Shown piece by piece: positions 40,980 to 48,257 of a DNA stretch of 64,000 nucleotides. The stretch's first letter is position 1. Every line of letters starts with the position of its first letter. The notes beneath the pieces were generated by a model, which was not told where the DNA came from, did no database searches, and saw only the letters and a program-made list of their open reading frames with translations. Source of the DNA: CAXTSE01 sp035554115 (lineage in GTDB: Bacteria; Actinomycetota; Actinomycetes; Actinomycetales; Microbacteriaceae). The position numbers were made by a program, and so were the translations under genes. The DNA lies in NCBI GenBank assembly GCA_035554115.1, contig DATMIW010000012.1, forward strand, positions 38,933-102,932. Reading direction: 5' to 3'.

Positions 40980-42011
40980 ATGTCCGGACCAAAGGTCGTG
41001 CTGTTCGCGGGGGGCGTCGGCGGCTCCCGCTTTGCGCTCGGTCTGCGCGCTCTGACGCGGGACAGATGGCCCGACGGAGACGGCGGCACGACAGCCCACC
41101 TCACGATCGTTGCGAACACCGGGGACGACATGTGGCTCGCCGGTCTGCGCATCACACCCGACCTTGACTCGCTGATGTACGCGCTTGCGGGCGTCGCAGA
41201 CGACGAGCGCGGCTGGGGCCGGAAGGGTGAGACCGAGCGCGTTAGTGCGGAACTCACCGCATACGGCGTCGGTTGGCCGTGGTTCACGCTCGGCGACCTC
41301 GATCTCGGCACCCATATCGCCCGATCTGCCTGGCTCCGAGACGGTGCACCATTGTCGGAAGCGGTCCGGCGTCTCAGCGAGCGCTGGCCGCTTGCCGCGA
41401 CGCTGCTCCCCGCGACGGATGCCGAGGTCGAGACGCACGTTCTCGTCGAATCAGATGCTCCTGGTACGCCCGAATCCCTCCACTTCGAAGAGTGGTGGGT
41501 GCGGTACCGGGGCGGTCGCCGTGCTCTCAGCTTCGTGCAGCAGGGCGCGGAGGACGCACGTCCGGCACCCGGAGTTGCCGAGGCCGTAGCGGCGGCGGAT
41601 GTCATCCTGCTTGCCCCGTCGAACCCCGTCGTGTCGATCGGCACGATGCTCGGCTTCGAAGGGCCGGTCGGCGGCGTGCCCGGCATACCGGGACTACGCG
41701 CTTCTGTCCGCACCGCGTCCGCACCGGTCATCGGCGTATCCCCCGTCATCGGAGGAGCCGTGGTGCGCGGAATGGCCGACGCCTGCCTGGCTGCCACGGG
41801 TGTCCGTACGGATGCGCACGCGATCGCGACCGCCTACGGAGCGCGCGCGAACGGCGGGCTCCTCGACGGTTGGGTTGTCGATGAGGTCGACGCTGCAGCG
41901 GACGCCGTGGTGGGCATCCGCACTGTGGCGCGGCCTCTGTGGATGACCGATGTCGCAGCGTCGGCGGCAATCGCTGGAGCAGCGCTCGAGCTCGCCGACG
42001 AATACCGCTGA
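40980..42011 (+). CDS. cofD: 2-phospho-L-lactate (or phosphoenolpyruvyl) transferase, CofD/FbiA
   Basis: A 343-residue enzyme that transfers the phospholactyl or enolpyruvyl group from a guanylylated donor to FO, forming F420-0 or its dehydro form. Motifs are VVLFAGGVGGSRFALGL, VANTGDDMWLAGLRITPDLD, TLGDLDLGTHIARSAWLRDG and LLAPSNPVVSIGTML, all standard for CofD/FbiA. The start at 40980 places GAAGGG 6 nt upstream; an ATG two codons earlier would abut it. It is convergent with cofC (10-bp gap) and follows the TetR gene by 26 bp. Presence of CofD, CofC and CofE means FO can be converted to F420 if FO is available. Confidence 0.95.
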   Translation: MSGPKVVLFAGGVGGSRFALGLRALTRDRWPDGDGGTTAHLTIVANTGDDMWLAGLRITPDLDSLMYALAGVADDERGWGRKGETERVSAELTAYGVGWPWFTLGDLDLGTHIARSAWLRDGAPLSEAVRRLSERWPLAATLLPATDAEVETHVLVESDAPGTPESLHFEEWWVRYRGGRRALSFVQQGAEDARPAPGVAEAVAAADVILLAPSNPVVSIGTMLGFEGPVGGVPGIPGLRASVRTASAPVIGVSPVIGGAVVRGMADACLAATGVRTDAHAIATAYGARANGGLLDGWVVDEVDAAADAVVGIRTVARPLWMTDVAASAAIAGAALELADEYR

Positions 42012-42021
42012 CACCGGGTAT

Positions 42022-42714
42022 TCAGTTCGGCGCAGCGCCTAACGCTCTTCGAGTCAGCTTCGACAGTCCGTGGCGTCGAGCCGCGTCGAGCGCCGCCAAG
42101 GTATCGACATCGTGACGGAGGCCGACGAGTTGATCGCCGATCTCCGCGTGCCCCGCCACAGCGTGCGCCGCGGCAGAGCCGGGGCCGAACGCCGGCCGCA
42201 GCTCCTGCGCGTCGAGCGCTGTCAGAAGCGTCGTCCCGTGCCCGTCGGCGTCGCGCACAAAGGCGAGCGAATGCGCCGCGGCAGCCGACAGGGCGGCATC
42301 TAACTCGTCGGAGCGGAGAGCTGGCAGGTCGCCCAATAGAACCGCGACAGGGGAACCGGGATGAGATTCGATCACGGAGGCGAGGGCATGCAAGATCGCC
42401 GGGTTGAGGCCCGGCGGCACATCCGAAACGGGTCGGAGCGGCGCGTGAATTGGCCAGTCAGCAGAGGCGGCGAGAGCTTCGATAGCGAATCCGGGACTCG
42501 CGGCAATGTGGACGACGGCGACGCTCGGCGCCATAGCGGCAGCAGCAAGCGTGTCGAGGGCAAACGCTCGGGCGAGATCGACACGACCCGCCAGGAGCAG
42601 CCGACGCTTGCCTTCCGCCGGGTCCTTAACGGGAACGATGACGTGCCATCGATCCGCGGAGGATGCCAGCTCGTCCTGCGCGTCGGGTCGATTCCGCGCG
42701 CTGTATGGGGGCAT
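42022..42714 (-). CDS. cofC: 2-phospho-L-lactate guanylyltransferase (CofC/FbiD)
   Basis: A 230-residue nucleotidyltransferase-fold protein that activates 2-phospholactate or PEP with GTP for CofD. The N-terminal motif is WHVIVPVKDPAEGKRRLL, followed by VAVLLGDLPALRSDEL (metal-binding Asp) and DADGHGTTLLTAL; the C-terminus has FGPGSAAAHAVAG and LRHDVDTLAALDAA, as in CofC. The start at 42714 is tentative, since the frame continues upstream to 42846 without coding character. It is convergent with cofD and separate from it transcriptionally, unlike some F420 clusters. Confidence 0.9.
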   Translation of the reverse strand: MPPYSARNRPDAQDELASSADRWHVIVPVKDPAEGKRRLLLAGRVDLARAFALDTLAAAAMAPSVAVVHIAASPGFAIEALAASADWPIHAPLRPVSDVPPGLNPAILHALASVIESHPGSPVAVLLGDLPALRSDELDAALSAAAAHSLAFVRDADGHGTTLLTALDAQELRPAFGPGSAAAHAVAGHAEIGDQLVGLRHDVDTLAALDAARRHGLSKLTRRALGAAPN

Positions 42715-42775
42715 TCGATCACCATATCCGCGGATGATCAGAGGTTTGCCCGCCGAGCGCTGCTGGGGACCCGAT

Positions 42776-43081
42776 CTACGCTGGCGCGAGCTCCAAGGGA
42801 TGCACCCGTGCAAGATCAAGATGCTTCCGCGCCACCCACAAATCATGGGCGTCCTGCATTGCCAGCCAGCTGTCCGCGCTTCGACCGACCGCCTTCGACA
42901 GGCGCAATGCCATCTCAGGAGTCACCCGGCTCGCACCGCTGAGCACACGACTCAACGTTGATGCAGACACATCGAGCTGCTTGGCCAGCTCTCGGCCGCT
43001 CACCCCGAACGGCTCGAGATACACCTCAGAGATGAACTCCACAGGATGCGGCGGGTTGTGCATCGGCTTCAGCTCGTCCAT
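42776..43081 (-). CDS. higA: HigA-family antitoxin (XRE helix-turn-helix)
   Basis: A 101-residue DNA-binding antitoxin. It shows the HigA hallmark MHNPPHPVEFISEVYLEPFG, then a helix-turn-helix GVSGRELAKQLDVSASTLSR and MALRLSKAVGRSADSWLAMQ. HigA binds and neutralises the ribosome-dependent mRNase HigB and represses the operon. In the usual toxin-first order HigB would lie directly upstream; only the last dozen codons of such a toxin remain before the tRNA gene. This antitoxin therefore appears orphaned. The ribosome binding site GAGGA is within that remnant, 9 nt before the ATG. Confidence 0.9.
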   Translation of the reverse strand: MDELKPMHNPPHPVEFISEVYLEPFGVSGRELAKQLDVSASTLSRVLSGASRVTPEMALRLSKAVGRSADSWLAMQDAHDLWVARKHLDLARVHPLELAPA

Positions 43082-43129
43082 CAGTGATAGTCCTCGTAGT
43101 CCACGGTGAGCGCGACTGCCAAAATCCGG
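43081..43129 (-). pseudogene. 3' remnant of a HigB-type toxin gene
   Basis: Between tRNA-Ala and higA an open frame encodes ILAVALTVDYEDYH and then TGA, which overlaps the higA ATG (TGATG). HigB toxins typically end in a similar 'V-x-[IL]-x-DYH' tail and overlap higA in this way. Everything upstream is replaced by the tRNA gene, so the toxin is truncated. The identification rests on a short stretch. Confidence 0.45.
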
Positions 43130-43202
43130 TGGACCCTAGGGGATTCGAACCCCTGACCTCCTCGATGCGAACGAGGCGCGCTACCAACTGCGCTAAGGGC
43201 CC
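43130..43202 (-). tRNA. tRNA-Ala (anticodon CGC)
   Basis: A 73-nt cloverleaf. Acceptor GGGCCCT pairs with AGGGTCC, including the G3-U70 wobble that identifies tRNA-Ala. D-arm is GCGC/GCGC, anticodon stem CCTCG/CGAGG with loop TTCGCAT (anticodon CGC at 43167-43169, reads GCG), and T-arm AGGGG-TTCGAAT-CCCCT. The discriminator is A, and the 3' CCA is not encoded. Its 3' end abuts the HigB remnant. Confidence 0.96.
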
Positions 43203-43271
43203 GGACACTGCTCCGCAACGATATCACCCGCGGGCTGCGCCCCCGAACTCGTCGCTGCTGGACGATCGCGG

Positions 43272-44273
43272 CTAGCCGGCGTTGCGACGACGCTGCAGGA
43301 TTTCGTCGAGGTTGGGAGCGGCGATGTCGTCCGCATCGACGATCCCCATCCGCGCAAAGCGGTTGGGTGCAGCTGCGTCGGTCGAGCCACCCTCGCCGGT
43401 CGGGCTTGTCGAGACCCGCATCGGCACAACCGTCGGCCCGGATGCCGCATCCCGCAGCGCCTGCTCGGACGCTTGGGCGGCCTGCCGTAGTTCCGCGCGC
43501 GGGTCGACGTGCGGCGCGGCGGACGCCGGCGACTCGGAGGGCCTCGACAAGCTCGACCGGTGGGGTTCGCTCGACGGGCGGGTTTCGGCCGACTGGCGGG
43601 CAAGGTACAGCGGCTGCGGCACAGGCACCGGAGTCCACGGGGCGGGCGCCGTCGGAACGGAGACCGCCGCGCGATCCTCCGCCGGAGGCGCGAACTGGAT
43701 GCGCTCGGTGGCGGGTTGCCTGCGGGGGCCGGAGATCGTATCCAGTCGTCGCTGCAGGGCGACGGCCACAACGCCGGTGACCAGCGTCGCGCCCAGCACC
43801 AGCCACGATCCGAGCACGGCGCCCAGCGTCATGATGAGCCCGATTTGCACCAGCCCAACGATTGTCGCGGCACCCATCAGCACGCTTGCAATACGACGCG
43901 CGCGGCGAATGCGCGTGCGGCGCACAGCGTCTGCGGTTCGGGCAGGCAACGGCACGCGGTCTTCAGCGGCGACAGCCGGCGCGGCGGCGCGTTTGAGGCG
44001 CACCTGGCGGGCAACCATCGCATCCGCCCGGCGCTGTTCGGCGCGCACCACACGCTCGGCGCGCGCAACGTCACGGGCAGTCGCGGCGATGCGCATCGCA
44101 TCCGGAGCTTCGCTCGTCTCGGCCAGCACACGCACCGTTTGCTGCAGGCGTGTGGCCGTGCGTTCGGTAGCGAGATACTCGGTGCGACGCACCCAGGAGG
44201 GCATCAAATAGAGGAACCAGAGACCCGCAGCGAGGGCCAGCATGATTGCTGTTCCTGCGCCGCCGATACCCAT
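43272..44273 (-). CDS. Predicted membrane protein of unknown function
   Basis: A 333-residue protein that I do not recognise by domain. The start at 44273 lies 7 nt after TACCGT, so it is probably leaderless; a longer frame reaches 44381. It has an N-terminal helix (GTAIMLALAAGLWFLYLMPS), a basic, Ala/Arg-rich stretch of about 100 residues that could form a coiled coil (residues 30-125), two further helices (IASVLMGAATIVGLVQIGLI; VLGSWLVLGATLVTGVVAVA), and a Pro/Ser/Ala-rich C-terminal tail of about 140 residues. The tail carries two copies of the dispersed short repeat. It may be a cytoplasmic-tail scaffold; no function can be assigned. Confidence 0.8.
   Translation of the reverse strand: MGIGGAGTAIMLALAAGLWFLYLMPSWVRRTEYLATERTATRLQQTVRVLAETSEAPDAMRIAATARDVARAERVVRAEQRRADAMVARQVRLKRAAAPAVAAEDRVPLPARTADAVRRTRIRRARRIASVLMGAATIVGLVQIGLIMTLGAVLGSWLVLGATLVTGVVAVALQRRLDTISGPRRQPATERIQFAPPAEDRAAVSVPTAPAPWTPVPVPQPLYLARQSAETRPSSEPHRSSLSRPSESPASAAPHVDPRAELRQAAQASEQALRDAASGPTVVPMRVSTSPTGEGGSTDAAAPNRFARMGIVDADDIAAPNLDEILQRRRNAG
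43396..43416. repeat. Dispersed short repeat (variant copy)
   Basis: The core GGTCGGGCTTGTCGAGACC is a variant of the reverse complement of the repeat consensus (see 48391-48410), within the tail of the membrane protein at 43272-44273. Confidence 0.45.
43541..43560. repeat. Dispersed short repeat
   Basis: GCCTCGACAAGCTCGACCGG, a close match to GTCTCGACRRGCTCGACCGG at 48391 and 48424. It lies in the tail of the membrane protein at 43272-44273 and encodes RSSLSRP in its reading frame. Confidence 0.5.
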
Positions 44274-44408
44274 GAGGGCAACGGTACGAGCGGCGGGCCC
44301 GAAACCCGGCAGGGCTCGCCGTTCAACACGTCGAGTACCCAGTATTCTTCGAGCTGACGGATGAGGCACCCAGCCCGTCACCCCCCTTAACTTCTCGAGG
44401 ACACAGCT

Positions 44409-45113
44409 ATGACCAACACCCTTTCCACCACGTCATCGACGTCGACGCGGTGGGCCTTCCTGCGCCATGCTGAACTCGTCGTCGTCATCTTCCTGGGCAT
44501 CGTGTCGGTGGCGACCGCGTACACCTCGTTCCAGTCCTCCCTCTATGGCGGCATAAGCGACGACAAGATCTCGCAGAGCGAAGCAGCCGGCACAGAAGCC
44601 GAGTCGCTGTACCTCGAAGGCAACCAGCAGTACGTGCAGGACGCGCAGACGATCCTGCGTCTCTCGGAGCTCAACATCGAGAAGCAGAGTGCCGACCCGG
44701 TTATCGCAGCCGACGCCGCAGCCAAATACGACGAGATCTACTTCATCGGCGTCTCCCCCGAGCTAGATGAGGCCATCCAATCGGCCGCCGCGCTCGACGA
44801 ATCCGAGGCGGATGTGTACCACTACCCGCTCGACGAGGACTCGTACCAAAAGGCGCAGTTCGGTGCGTACGGCGACAAGTCGCTCGAGTCAGAAGACCTC
44901 CGTAAAAAGGGTGAAGCACTCGGTGACAACGGCGACCAACTCGGCTTCTACACCGCGCTGATGGCGATCACCCTGTTCCTTCTCGGTGTTGCCGCCGTCG
45001 TGCGACGTGCCCGCATGCAGTGGATTCTCATCGCGGTCGGCATGTCGATCTTCACCGTGACGGCGGTGCTGACCGCGCTGATCCCGTTCGTCTGGATCGG
45101 CAGCCAGGGCTAA
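44409..45113 (+). CDS. Predicted four-helix membrane protein with an acidic central domain
   Basis: A 234-residue protein of unknown function. An N-terminal helix (HAELVVVIFLGIVSVATAYT) is followed by about 140 residues that are strikingly acidic and alanine-rich (EAAGTEAESLYLEGNQQYVQ, ALDESEADVYHYPLDEDSYQ), then three closely spaced helices (FYTALMAITLFLLGVAAVVR, WILIAVGMSIFTVTAVLTAL and the final segment). The arrangement resembles DUF4337-type proteins. The acidic domain would face one side of the membrane. GAGGA lies 7 nt upstream of the ATG. It is divergent from the preceding membrane protein and ends at a large inverted repeat. Confidence 0.82.
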   Translation: MTNTLSTTSSTSTRWAFLRHAELVVVIFLGIVSVATAYTSFQSSLYGGISDDKISQSEAAGTEAESLYLEGNQQYVQDAQTILRLSELNIEKQSADPVIAADAAAKYDEIYFIGVSPELDEAIQSAAALDESEADVYHYPLDEDSYQKAQFGAYGDKSLESEDLRKKGEALGDNGDQLGFYTALMAITLFLLGVAAVVRRARMQWILIAVGMSIFTVTAVLTALIPFVWIGSQG

Positions 45114-45117
45114 TAGC

Positions 45118-45198
45118 GCGTGCCTGCACGCTAATCCGGGCACATACGGGGTCTCGTCCACGAACCGTGGATATGTCCGCGCAGGTGCCCGGATTAGC
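45118..45198. terminator. Large inverted repeat in a convergent gap (terminator or cruciform)
   Basis: A perfect 14-bp stem GCTAATCCGGGCAC (45130-45143) / GTGCCCGGATTAGC (45185-45198), followed by TTTTC on the plus strand. Its 41-nt loop holds a small stem TCCACG-aac-CGTGGA flanked by ACATA/TATGT. Immediately left is a further hairpin GCGTGC-ct-GCACGC (45118-45131). It lies between two convergent genes and may terminate the plus-strand gene. Confidence 0.6.
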
Positions 45199-45201
45199 TT
45201 T

Positions 45202-45858
45202 TCAGCCGCCGAGGCGCAGGGGGTTCGCAGCCCGTGCGCGGTCGGATGCGGGCACGACGCCGAGCTCCGCAGGCACGCGCCCGCTCTTCCAGCGGGCAAG
45301 TACCCCCTGCGGCACCTCTTCGACGGTCAACGCGAAACAGAAGTGGTCGCGCCAGTCACCGTTGATGTGGATGAACCGCCGCCGCAGCCCCTCATAGCGA
45401 AACCCGAGCTTCTCGGTGACCCGCAGGCTCGGCGCGTTCTCGGGGCGGATGCAGATCTCCATACGGTGCAACCCCACCGTGAAAAAGCAGTGGTCTGTCG
45501 CAAGCGCGACAGCGGTGGGTGTGATGTTCTTGCCGGCGAACCTCTCTGACACCCAATATCCGATCGCGGCTGACGACAGCGATCCGTACGTGAGCGACGA
45601 CACGTTCAGCTGGCCCGCGAACTCTCCGTTGTACTCGACAGCGAACGGGATACCCGATCCGGCCCGCGAGTTCGCAAGCAGAGACCGGATGCTCTGCCGC
45701 GTATCGAAATTGACCGGACCGTGGGGGTTGGTCGCCTCCCATTTGCGCAGCCAGCCCCGGTTCGACATCAGTTCATCGTCGAGAACCCGCGAGTCGCGGA
45801 CGCGGATGGGGCGGATCGTGACGGCTCCGTCACGAAGCGTCGGAATACCGACGCTCAT
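45202..45858 (-). CDS. GNAT N-acetyltransferase, RimJ/RimL type
   Basis: A 218-residue acetyltransferase. It begins VTIRPIRVRDSRVLDDELMS and contains IPFAVEYNGEFAGQLNVSSL, AIGYWVSERFAGKNITPTAV and the acetyl-CoA region HRMEICIRPENAPSLRVTEK, then LGFRYEGLRRRFIHINGDWR and DHFCFAL, matching the RimJ family that acetylates N-termini of ribosomal proteins or small molecules. It is 3 bp downstream of galU on the same strand, so the two are probably co-transcribed, an arrangement common in Microbacteriaceae. The acceptor cannot be named. Confidence 0.93.
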   Translation of the reverse strand: MSVGIPTLRDGAVTIRPIRVRDSRVLDDELMSNRGWLRKWEATNPHGPVNFDTRQSIRSLLANSRAGSGIPFAVEYNGEFAGQLNVSSLTYGSLSSAAIGYWVSERFAGKNITPTAVALATDHCFFTVGLHRMEICIRPENAPSLRVTEKLGFRYEGLRRRFIHINGDWRDHFCFALTVEEVPQGVLARWKSGRVPAELGVVPASDRARAANPLRLGG

Positions 45859-45861
45859 CGC

Positions 45862-46770
45862 TCAGACAGTCTCATCGACAGAAAGCGTAGCGGCGAAATC
45901 ACGCAGCCAGGGGCGGAAATCGGGCCCCAGGTCGTCGCGTCCGCTCGCCAATTGCACAATCGCTTTCAAATAGTCGAGCCGGTCACCGGTGTCGTAGCGA
46001 CGACCGCGAAACACGACGCCGTACACGCCGCCGGTCCATTCGGGGCCGGTCGCGAGCGCCTGCAGCGCATCTGTCAATTGAATTTCGCCGCCCTTACCCG
46101 GCGGCGTGTTCTCGAGAACGTCAAACACCTCGGGCCGCAGCACATAGCGCCCGATGATCGCCAGATTCGAGGGGGCGGAGCCGGGTTCCGGCTTCTCAAC
46201 CAGCCCGGTGATGCGCACCACGTCGTCCTCATCTGTGGGCTCGACTGTTGCAACGCCGTAGAGGTGCGCCGACTCGGGATCGACCTCGAGCAAGGCGATG
46301 ACGCTCGTGTTGCGCTGCCCCTGCACATCGAGCATGCGAGTGAGCAGGGGGTCACGCTCGTCGATGATGTCGTCGCCGAGCAGCACCGCGAACGGTTCGC
46401 GCCCGACATGCATCTTGGCGCGCAGCACCGCGTGCCCGAGTCCCTTCGGGTCGCCCTGCCGCACATAGTGCACATCGGCGAGGTCGGTGGCGGCTTGCAC
46501 ACGGGCTAGCTTCTCGAGATCACCTTTGCTGCGCAGCACCGCTTCGAGTTCGCCGACGCGGTCGAAGTGGTTTTCGAGGGCGTTCTTGTTGCGCCCGGTG
46601 ATCATGAGCACGTCATGAAGACCGGCCGCGACAGCCTCTTCGACGACGTACTGGATGGCCGGCTTGTCGACAACCGGCAGCATCTCTTTGGGCATGGCCT
46701 TAGTTGCGGGAAGGAATCGCGTGCCGAGGCCAGCGACAGGGATCACCGCTTTGGAGATCATGAAGGGCAT
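45862..46770 (-). CDS. galU: UTP--glucose-1-phosphate uridylyltransferase
   Basis: A 302-residue enzyme that makes UDP-glucose from UTP and glucose 1-phosphate, a precursor for cell-envelope glycans. The N-terminal nucleotide-binding signature is VIPVAGLGTRFLPATKAMPK, followed by EMLPVVDKPAIQYVVEEAV, then VLLGDDIIDE, ITGLVEKPEPGSAPSNLAII and GEIQLTDALQAL. The start at 46770 (MPFMISKAV) lies 7 nt after a TAGCCT element and has no ribosome binding site, so it is probably leaderless. It is divergent from the folate cyclo-ligase gene across 59 bp that must hold both promoters. Confidence 0.97.
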   Translation of the reverse strand: MPFMISKAVIPVAGLGTRFLPATKAMPKEMLPVVDKPAIQYVVEEAVAAGLHDVLMITGRNKNALENHFDRVGELEAVLRSKGDLEKLARVQAATDLADVHYVRQGDPKGLGHAVLRAKMHVGREPFAVLLGDDIIDERDPLLTRMLDVQGQRNTSVIALLEVDPESAHLYGVATVEPTDEDDVVRITGLVEKPEPGSAPSNLAIIGRYVLRPEVFDVLENTPPGKGGEIQLTDALQALATGPEWTGGVYGVVFRGRRYDTGDRLDYLKAIVQLASGRDDLGPDFRPWLRDFAATLSVDETV

Positions 46771-46829
46771 AAGGTTCAGGCTATCCCGTGCCCCGCTCAA
46801 CATTGCAGCGCATCCCTAGACTTGGGGGC

Positions 46830-47417
46830 ATGGCGGCGCAGATCGATGAGCAGAAGCGCGCCCTGCGCGCCGAGATCCGTGCCCGCCGATCCATCCGCAC
46901 CCAAACACAGCGAGAACAGGATGCCGCAGGGCTCACCCGCCACCTCGCCGAACTCGTCACGCGCCTCCACGCCCGCACGGTGACCGCCTACCTGTCGCTC
47001 CCCGAGGAGCCGCCGACGCGGGGCTTTGTTGCCTGGGCCCGCGAGGAGCAAATAGCGGTGCTCGTGCCCGTGTCGCGCGAAGACGGTCTGCTCGACTGGG
47101 TGCGCGTGGGCGCGGAGGCCGGGTCGCCGGAATCGCAGGATTGGCTGGGTATGCCCACGGCATCCGGAGATCATCTGGGGCCGGACGCCCTCGCCGATGC
47201 CGACCTCATGCTCATTCCCGCGGCCGCAATCGATCGCGAAGGCATGCGGATGGGGTGGGGGCGTGGCTACTTTGACCGCACCCTCGACGCAGCCGCAACC
47301 CGCCCGCCCGCCTATGCTGTGATATTTGACGATGAATTGGTCGAGACGGTGCCGCGCGAGGCCCACGACCTGCCAGTGGATGGCGTAGTCACCCCGACTC
47401 GCATCGTCACCTTCTGA
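46830..47417 (+). CDS. 5-formyltetrahydrofolate cyclo-ligase
   Basis: A 195-residue enzyme that converts 5-formyl-THF to 5,10-methenyl-THF with ATP. Motifs are QKRALRAEIRARRSIRTQTQ (N-terminal basic helix), TVTAYLSLPEEPPTRGFVAW, and the phosphate/metal signature GMRMGWGRGYFDRTL near residue 150. The C-terminus has VPREAHDLPVDGVVTPTR. The start at 46830 lies 7 nt after TAGACT and has no ribosome binding site, so it is probably leaderless. It starts a run with the fmdB-like and mscL genes in the same direction. Confidence 0.95.
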   Translation: MAAQIDEQKRALRAEIRARRSIRTQTQREQDAAGLTRHLAELVTRLHARTVTAYLSLPEEPPTRGFVAWAREEQIAVLVPVSREDGLLDWVRVGAEAGSPESQDWLGMPTASGDHLGPDALADADLMLIPAAAIDREGMRMGWGRGYFDRTLDAAATRPPAYAVIFDDELVETVPREAHDLPVDGVVTPTRIVTF

Positions 47418-47445
47418 CCTTCCCACCCGCCCCGTCTGAGGAACA

Positions 47446-47799
47446 ATGCCCACCTACTCTTACCGCTGCACCGAGTGCGAAACGGCTTTCGACATCCACC
47501 AAGCCTTTACCGACAACAGCCTGACGGTGTGCCCGAACTGCGGCGGCAAGCTGCGCAAATTGTTCAGTGCTGTCGGCGTTACGTTCAATGGCTCGGGGTT
47601 CTACCGGAACGACAGCCGCCCCGCGCAGAAGAGCGGCGCGTCTGTGGGAGCGGGTTCGGGGTCGACGGAATCCAAGTCAGGGTCCGGAGCGTCGGGATCC
47701 GGGTCGTCGTCCGCCGGAAAGACGTCGTCCGGCTCATCGTCAGGCGGCTCGTCGTCCGGGAGTTCATCGCCCGCATCCAGCACGCCAGCCACCAAGTAG
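47446..47799 (+). CDS. FmdB-family zinc-ribbon protein with a Ser/Gly-rich tail
   Basis: A 117-residue protein. The first 45 residues form the FmdB zinc ribbon: MPTYSYRCTECETAFDIHQA (Cys8, Cys11) and LTVCPNCGGKLRKLFS (Cys29, Cys32), then VGVTFNGSGFYRNDSR. The last 60 residues are almost entirely Ser, Gly, Ala, Lys and Thr, low complexity and probably disordered. FmdB proteins are predicted regulators or chaperone-like metal-binding proteins; the family name comes from a putative regulator of formamidase genes. The position between the folate cyclo-ligase and mscL genes is conserved in actinobacteria. Confidence 0.92.
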   Translation: MPTYSYRCTECETAFDIHQAFTDNSLTVCPNCGGKLRKLFSAVGVTFNGSGFYRNDSRPAQKSGASVGAGSGSTESKSGSGASGSGSSSAGKTSSGSSSGGSSSGSSSPASSTPATK

Positions 47800-47825
47800 C
47801 ACCGCCCCCGAGCGAAGGAGCACGC

Positions 47826-48245
47826 ATGCTGAAGGGCTTTCGCGAATTCATTCTTCGCGGCAATGTCATCGATCTCGCAGTCGCGGTCGTCATCGGCGGG
47901 GCGTTTACGGCAATTGTGTCGGGGCTCGTCGATGGCATCTTCAACCCGATCATTTCGCTGATCTTCAATGCGGGAGATTTGGCGACCGCGGGAGCCACCC
48001 TGCGCGAGGCCGACGGCCACAACCCCGCAGTCGTTCTCTCGTGGGGGCTCGTGATCTCAGCGGTCATCAAGTTCGTGCTGATCGCGGCTGTCGTGTATTT
48101 CGCTCTCATCGTGCCGATGAACTACCTGAAGAAAGTCTCACTGCGCAAGAAGGCCGAGCCCGAGCCCGCCCAGACCGGGTTGACCGAAACGGATCTGCTC
48201 GTGCAGATCCGCGACCTCTTGCAGGCGCAACAACCACCGAAGTAG
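47826..48245 (+). CDS. mscL: Large-conductance mechanosensitive channel
   Basis: A 139-residue membrane channel that opens under membrane tension to release solutes during hypo-osmotic shock. The N-terminus MLKGFREFILRGNVIDLAVA (gating helix and start of TM1) continues as VVIGGAFTAIVSGLVDGIFN. A periplasmic loop and TM2 (LSWGLVISAVIKFVLIAAVV) follow, then the cytoplasmic helix with LTETDLLVQIRDLL. The start at 47826 has AAGGAG 6 nt upstream. It functions as a homopentamer in the cytoplasmic membrane. It is downstream of the fmdB-like gene by 26 bp. Confidence 0.96.
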   Translation: MLKGFREFILRGNVIDLAVAVVIGGAFTAIVSGLVDGIFNPIISLIFNAGDLATAGATLREADGHNPAVVLSWGLVISAVIKFVLIAAVVYFALIVPMNYLKKVSLRKKAEPEPAQTGLTETDLLVQIRDLLQAQQPPK

Positions 48246-48257
48246 CGCCTCGCCGTC

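Noticed and set aside
43272..43806. A plus- or minus-strand gene spanning the tRNA-Ala region
   Set aside because: The frame passes through the tRNA cloverleaf and the coding tail of another gene; only the short HigB-like end has any protein resemblance.
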